64,000 bases of DNA from Bin87 sp965207585. Lineage in GTDB: Bacteria > Chloroflexota > Dehalococcoidia > Lucifugimonadales > UBA3495. Where the stretch lies: contig CBDBMT010000003.1 of NCBI GenBank assembly GCA_965207585.1, positions 1,860,001 through 1,924,000 on the forward strand, read 5' to 3'. Numbering within the stretch: the first letter of the stretch is position 1; the number at the start of each line of letters is the position of its first letter. Shown in pieces: positions 60,491 to 64,000 of this stretch. The position numbers and the translations under genes are program-made. The notes under the pieces were generated by a model. It was not told where the DNA came from. It saw only the letters and a list, made by a program, of their open reading frames with translations, and did no database searches.

Positions 60491-61642
60491 TCAGTTGGCG
60501 GCGATGTGGACTGGCGACAGTCGGGCAACTATATCCGCGATTTCGGCAAGCGCCCGGTCTATCTCGTCCTCGGTGGTGTAGCGGCCCACGGTGAGGCGCA
60601 GCGTGCCCATGGCGTACTCGGCGGGTACGCGCATCGCCTCCAGAACGTGAGACAACTCAACCCGGTCGCTGTGGCACGCGGCGCCGGCGGAGGCGGCCAC
60701 CGTGGGCAGACCCGCTAGTATACCATCGGCCTCCCGCCCGCGAAAGCCGATGCTGCAGGTGTTGGGCAGCCGCTCAGTCAGGTGTCCATTGACTCGCGCA
60801 TCGTGTCCTGATGCCAGAATGCCTTGCTCCAGGCGATCGCGCATGACCGCCATGTGGCCGGCGTATTCGGTCAGGTTGCGCTCGATCAGCTCGCATGCCT
60901 TGCCCAGGCCGGCCATGAGGATGATGTTCTCGGTGCCGGCGCGGCGATTGGCCTCGTGGCTGGCGCCGTGCATGAACTTTTCGAGCTGTACGCCGGGGCG
61001 GATGTACAACGCGCCGATGCCCTTGGGGGCGTAGAGTTTGTGGCCGGCTATAGAGAGCAGGTCGACGCCCAGGTCGTCCACCTTGACGGGAATCTTGCCG
61101 ATGGACTGGGCGCAGTCGCTGTGCACCAGGACGCCGTGGCGGTGGGCGATTTCGGCGATCTCCGCGATGGGTTGGATAGTGCCGACCTCGTTGTTGGCGT
61201 GCATGATGGTGACGAGCACGGTTTCGGGCGTGATGGCCTCCTCGACCTGCCGGGGGTCAACCATGCCGTACTGGTCGACCGGAAGGTAGGTCGTGCGAAA
61301 CCCGTGCACCTCCAGGTAGTGGCAGACCTCGGTCACGGCCGGATGCTCGACCTCCGAGGTGATGATGTGGCTGCCCCGGTGGCGATGGGCGGCGGCCACC
61401 CCTTTGATGGCGTGGTTGTTGGCCTCGGTGCCACCACTGGTGAAGATCAAATCGTCCGCGGAGCAGCCCAACATGCCGGCCACCTGCTGGCGGGCGACGT
61501 CGACTCCCTCGCGCGCGGCAAGGCCAAAGGCGTGTCCACTGGATGGATTGCCGAAAAGGCCGTGGACAAAAGGCAGCATGGCCTCGGCGACCGCCGGGTC
61601 GATGGGCGTGGTGGCGTTGTAGTCGAGATAAATGCCGTCCAT
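60491..61642 (-). CDS. Cysteine desulfurase (NifS/IscS-type)
   Basis: A 383-residue PLP enzyme that takes sulfur from cysteine for Fe-S clusters and thiocofactors: YLDYNATTPIDPAVAEAM, TSGGTEANNHAI, VHSDCAQSIGKIP, PLP Lys in LLSIAGHKLYAPKGIGALYI, and the catalytic Cys in SAGAACHSDRVELSHVL. The short active-site loop groups it with NifS/IscS. ATG 61642 is preferred over 61687. No iscU neighbour is seen. Confidence 0.93.
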   Translation of the reverse strand: MDGIYLDYNATTPIDPAVAEAMLPFVHGLFGNPSSGHAFGLAAREGVDVARQQVAGMLGCSADDLIFTSGGTEANNHAIKGVAAAHRHRGSHIITSEVEHPAVTEVCHYLEVHGFRTTYLPVDQYGMVDPRQVEEAITPETVLVTIMHANNEVGTIQPIAEIAEIAHRHGVLVHSDCAQSIGKIPVKVDDLGVDLLSIAGHKLYAPKGIGALYIRPGVQLEKFMHGASHEANRRAGTENIILMAGLGKACELIERNLTEYAGHMAVMRDRLEQGILASGHDARVNGHLTERLPNTCSIGFRGREADGILAGLPTVAASAGAACHSDRVELSHVLEAMRVPAEYAMGTLRLTVGRYTTEDEIDRALAEIADIVARLSPVHIAAN

Positions 61643-61708
61643 ATACGGGTCCAACGCTAGTAAGCGTGTAAGGAGTGTGCGCCGCATTATAGACCACGGC
61701 GGAGAAAG

Positions 61709-61720
61709 GTCAGAATCAGG
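61709..61720. repeat. Palindromic repeat, family A, single-arm remnant
   Basis: GTCAGAATCAGG, the outer arm of family A, lies 7 bases beyond the cupin stop codon without the other arm. Confidence 0.45.
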
Positions 61721-61726
61721 CCCGGC

Positions 61727-62104
61727 CTACGGCTCCGCCGGCGTTGACCAGCTGGTGTTCTCCTCCTGCATCGCGAAAGGTGGTGAGGTGGCGGAGACGT
61801 AGATGAGATTCTCTTCGCCGATGTTGCGGATGGAGTGGTCCGTTCCCGGAGGAACCAGTATGGCCGTTCCCGCGCTGACTTCCTCCACCTCTTCGCCGAC
61901 CCTCATGGCGCCCCGGCCCTGCACGATCACGTACACCTGCTCCCTTCCGTCATGCGAGTGGACGGCTTGCTCGCTGCCCGGCTCGCCCTCGACCCAGGTG
62001 ACGGCCAGGTTCTCGGATCCGAACTGGCCGGCAGCCAAAAGCAGGTGCGAGACCTGACCGCCGCGATGGTTCTGCGGGCACTGATCCAAAGTCTGAATGT
62101 TCAT
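61727..62104 (-). CDS. Cupin-domain protein
   Basis: A 125-residue single cupin: EQAVHSHDGREQVYVIVQGRG (metal ligands His, His and Glu) and VPPGTDHSIRNIGEENLIYV with the last His. Roles range from dioxygenase to sugar isomerase; none is indicated by context. Confidence 0.78.
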   Translation of the reverse strand: MNIQTLDQCPQNHRGGQVSHLLLAAGQFGSENLAVTWVEGEPGSEQAVHSHDGREQVYVIVQGRGAMRVGEEVEEVSAGTAILVPPGTDHSIRNIGEENLIYVSATSPPFAMQEENTSWSTPAEP

Positions 62105-62338
62105 CGGTAAAACCTCTTGCCTGCTGACGGCGTATCTTGACTATGATCCATGAGCCGATGGGTTCCCCGTGGCAGGGGTTCACGGACGTGATCCTGAAGA
62201 GCGAAAAGGGAACGCTTCCATCCTATCACCACCAGTGAGAATGAAAGCGGTCATTCAAGGGTTTTCCAGTGGAAGGACTTTTCTTGCGGGATTCTGCAAT
62301 GGCGTGTTAGATTTCGCTCACTGTTTGAGGTGGATTGG

Positions 62339-64000
62339 ATGCTGCATACGTATAGATTCTTGATGATAACGGGCCTGATAGTGGCGATGCTTGTGCTGGC
62401 AGGGTGCACCAGGGAAGTGGTCACGGAAGTTGTGGTCACCGCCACGCCCGACCCCGCCGCTGTAAGCGCGCCGGCCGAGCCGACACTCACCGCAACGGAG
62501 GCGCCCGCGACTCCGACTCCTCAGCCGGCGACGCCCCAGGACATTGAATACGTCTACCAGATCGGCATCTCGGCCGACCTCACTACCACGAACTACTGGG
62601 CCTACCTGGGACCGGACGGCACGATCTGGAACCAGTACGTCCTTGGCGGTGACAAGCCATCGCTTTATACCTACTCAGCCCAGCGGTACGACTGGGTGCC
62701 GTCCGTGGCGGCCGATTTTCCGACAGCGCTGCAGGAGGAGCAGGTTGGCGGCGAGACCTTCTGGACCACGGAGGTGAGGTTCAAGGAGGGAGTGCAGTGG
62801 AGCGACGGTACCGAAGTCACCGCCGAGGACTTCGTGTTTACCGCCCAGACCGTCGCCGACATGCAGCTATCAGGCAACTGGCCGTCAATCGTGGACCCGG
62901 AGTACTTCGACCACGCCGAGGCGCTGGATCCCCACCATCTGAAGATCTACTTCAAGCAGAAGCCGGGGCTGGCGCGATGGCAGTTCGGGCTGGCTTTCAT
63001 GCCGATGATGTCCAAAGCTTATTGGGAGCCGGTAGTGACCGCCGCCAGGCAGGCCGCCGACGTCATCGAGCAGCAAAAGGCTCTGTACGCCCACGTGCCG
63101 GACAATGAGCCATCCGCCGGCGGCTTCGGCTTCCAGAAGTGGGAGCGCGGCGCCTTTGCGGAGAAGGCGCAGAACCCGCGCTACTTCTTCACCGACTCGG
63201 TGGTCACACAGTATGCCAACGGCGCCTACGAGACGATGAAGCCGGGAGCCTACGAGTTCAGCGCCTACGGCGATCCGGGCGGCGACAAGTCATTGGAATA
63301 CACGGTGGGGCCCTACGCCGAGAGCACGATCTACTCGATATACGGCAGCCAGGACGCCACAGTGCTGGCGCTGAAGAAAGGGGATATTGATTTCATGCTG
63401 AACCCCCTGGGGTTGTCCCGGGGCTTGCAGAAACAGCTGGAAGGCGAAGGTGGGCTGACGGTGATTGAGAACCCCAACGACGGCGTCCGCTACCTGGGGT
63501 TCAACTTCCGCAAAGCGCCGATGGACAGCCAGGCGTTTCGTGAGGCGGTGGCGACGCTGATCGACAAGGAGTTCATCTCTCAAACCGTGCTGCAGGGCGT
63601 GGCCTTTCCCGTGTACGCCATGGTGCCCGAGGGCAACCGGGCCTGGTACAACCCACATGTTCCCCAGATCGGAAGGGACATGACCCGGGGAGAACGGATC
63701 AGCAGAGTAGTCGAGTTGCTCAAAGGCGAGGGTTTCACCTGGGAAACCGAGCCCCGCGTAAGCGAGGACGGCAGATTTGTGGAGCAGCGCGGCGAGGGCC
63801 TGAAGATGCCGGACGGCCAACCAATGCCAGCCATCAGCATACTGGCGCCGAGCCCCGGCTACGACCCGCTGCGGTCAACCTTCGCCATCTGGATCGAGCG
63901 CTGGCTGAACGAGGTGGGCATCCCGGTGCACGCCGACCTGACCGGCTTCAACCTGATCGTTGAGAAGGTGTTCGACCAGCAGGACTTCGACATGTGGATC
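62339..64000 (+). CDS. ABC transporter substrate-binding lipoprotein (family 5), cut by window end
   Basis: The first 554 codons are visible. The signal peptide MLHTYRFLMITGLIVAMLVL ends in lipobox LAGC, followed by a Thr/Pro/Ala-rich linker. The family 5 binding-protein core follows: EVRFKEGVQWSDGTEVTAEDFVF and LGFNFRKAPMDSQAFREAV. GAGGTGGATTGG lies upstream of ATG 62339. It is less like the other two binding proteins than they are like each other. Permease genes probably follow outside the window. Confidence 0.92.
   Translation, partial: MLHTYRFLMITGLIVAMLVLAGCTREVVTEVVVTATPDPAAVSAPAEPTLTATEAPATPTPQPATPQDIEYVYQIGISADLTTTNYWAYLGPDGTIWNQYVLGGDKPSLYTYSAQRYDWVPSVAADFPTALQEEQVGGETFWTTEVRFKEGVQWSDGTEVTAEDFVFTAQTVADMQLSGNWPSIVDPEYFDHAEALDPHHLKIYFKQKPGLARWQFGLAFMPMMSKAYWEPVVTAARQAADVIEQQKALYAHVPDNEPSAGGFGFQKWERGAFAEKAQNPRYFFTDSVVTQYANGAYETMKPGAYEFSAYGDPGGDKSLEYTVGPYAESTIYSIYGSQDATVLALKKGDIDFMLNPLGLSRGLQKQLEGEGGLTVIENPNDGVRYLGFNFRKAPMDSQAFREAVATLIDKEFISQTVLQGVAFPVYAMVPEGNRAWYNPHVPQIGRDMTRGERISRVVELLKGEGFTWETEPRVSEDGRFVEQRGEGLKMPDGQPMPAISILAPSPGYDPLRSTFAIWIERWLNEVGIPVHADLTGFNLIVEKVFDQQDFDMWI

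Overview
The window is a GC-rich bacterial chromosome segment packed with short intergenic gaps. Gene content suggests a Chloroflexota bacterium of the Dehalococcoidia/SAR202 kind: dipeptide-type ABC transporters with lipoprotein binding proteins, tandem amidases, VOC proteins, a DUF5679 zinc ribbon, nickel superoxide dismutase and a fused siroheme decarboxylase. This placement is an inference from gene content. No rRNA or tRNA gene was recognised.

Layout. (1) 1-7536, minus strand: zinc-type dehydrogenase, ilvD, a small membrane protein, crotonase, pcm, VOC protein, aroK, a Fic protein and the start of aroB. The Fic gene sits between the two shikimate genes. (2) 7657-9260, plus strand: an internally duplicated protein coupled to a retropepsin-like protease, then sodN. 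(3) 9323-21993, minus strand: a tetrapyrrole cluster headed by a MerR-type regulator: ahbAB fusion, precorrin-2 dehydrogenase, hemA, hemC, a HEPN pair, cobA-hemD fusion, hemB, a cupin, a HicB remnant and hemL, followed by recQ. It covers glutamyl-tRNA to siroheme to didecarboxysiroheme, without hemE. (4) 22282-27062: cyclase, DUF5679 protein, fmt, rpsP-khpA-rimM, moaE and moaD. (5) 27112-29033: an ATPase plus HNH nuclease pair resembling Septu (PtuAB) anti-phage defence. (6) 29083-32453: two amidases with a GatC/AtzG-like small protein and a HEPN/PaREP1-like protein. (7) 32626-39352: nhaA, a small ABM protein, a BioD-DRTGG protein, an anchored coiled-coil protein, a pentapeptide-repeat protein, a SelW-like selenoprotein read through an in-frame UGA, a second HEPN/PaREP1-like protein, a MaoC pair, and an FnIII surface protein with a 13-G tract at its start. 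(8) 39447-50865: a ThDP enzyme and an HpcH aldolase, then a dipeptide/oligopeptide transporter (two binding proteins, two permeases, two ATPases). (9) 51122-64000: MFS exporter, flavin monooxygenase-like protein, gamma-glutamyltransferase, aldo-keto reductase, VOC protein, MetX-like hydrolase with a methyltransferase, C1 peptidase, cysteine desulfurase, cupin, and a third binding protein cut by the window end.

Dispersed palindromic repeats of at least three families lie mainly at the 3' ends of genes; two near-identical 112-bp copies occur in opposite orientation.

The most notable hidden item is the SelW-like gene at 36486-36803. A standard ORF search splits it at a UGA that occupies the redox position of a CxxU motif, and a bacterial SECIS-like hairpin with GU in its loop follows directly.
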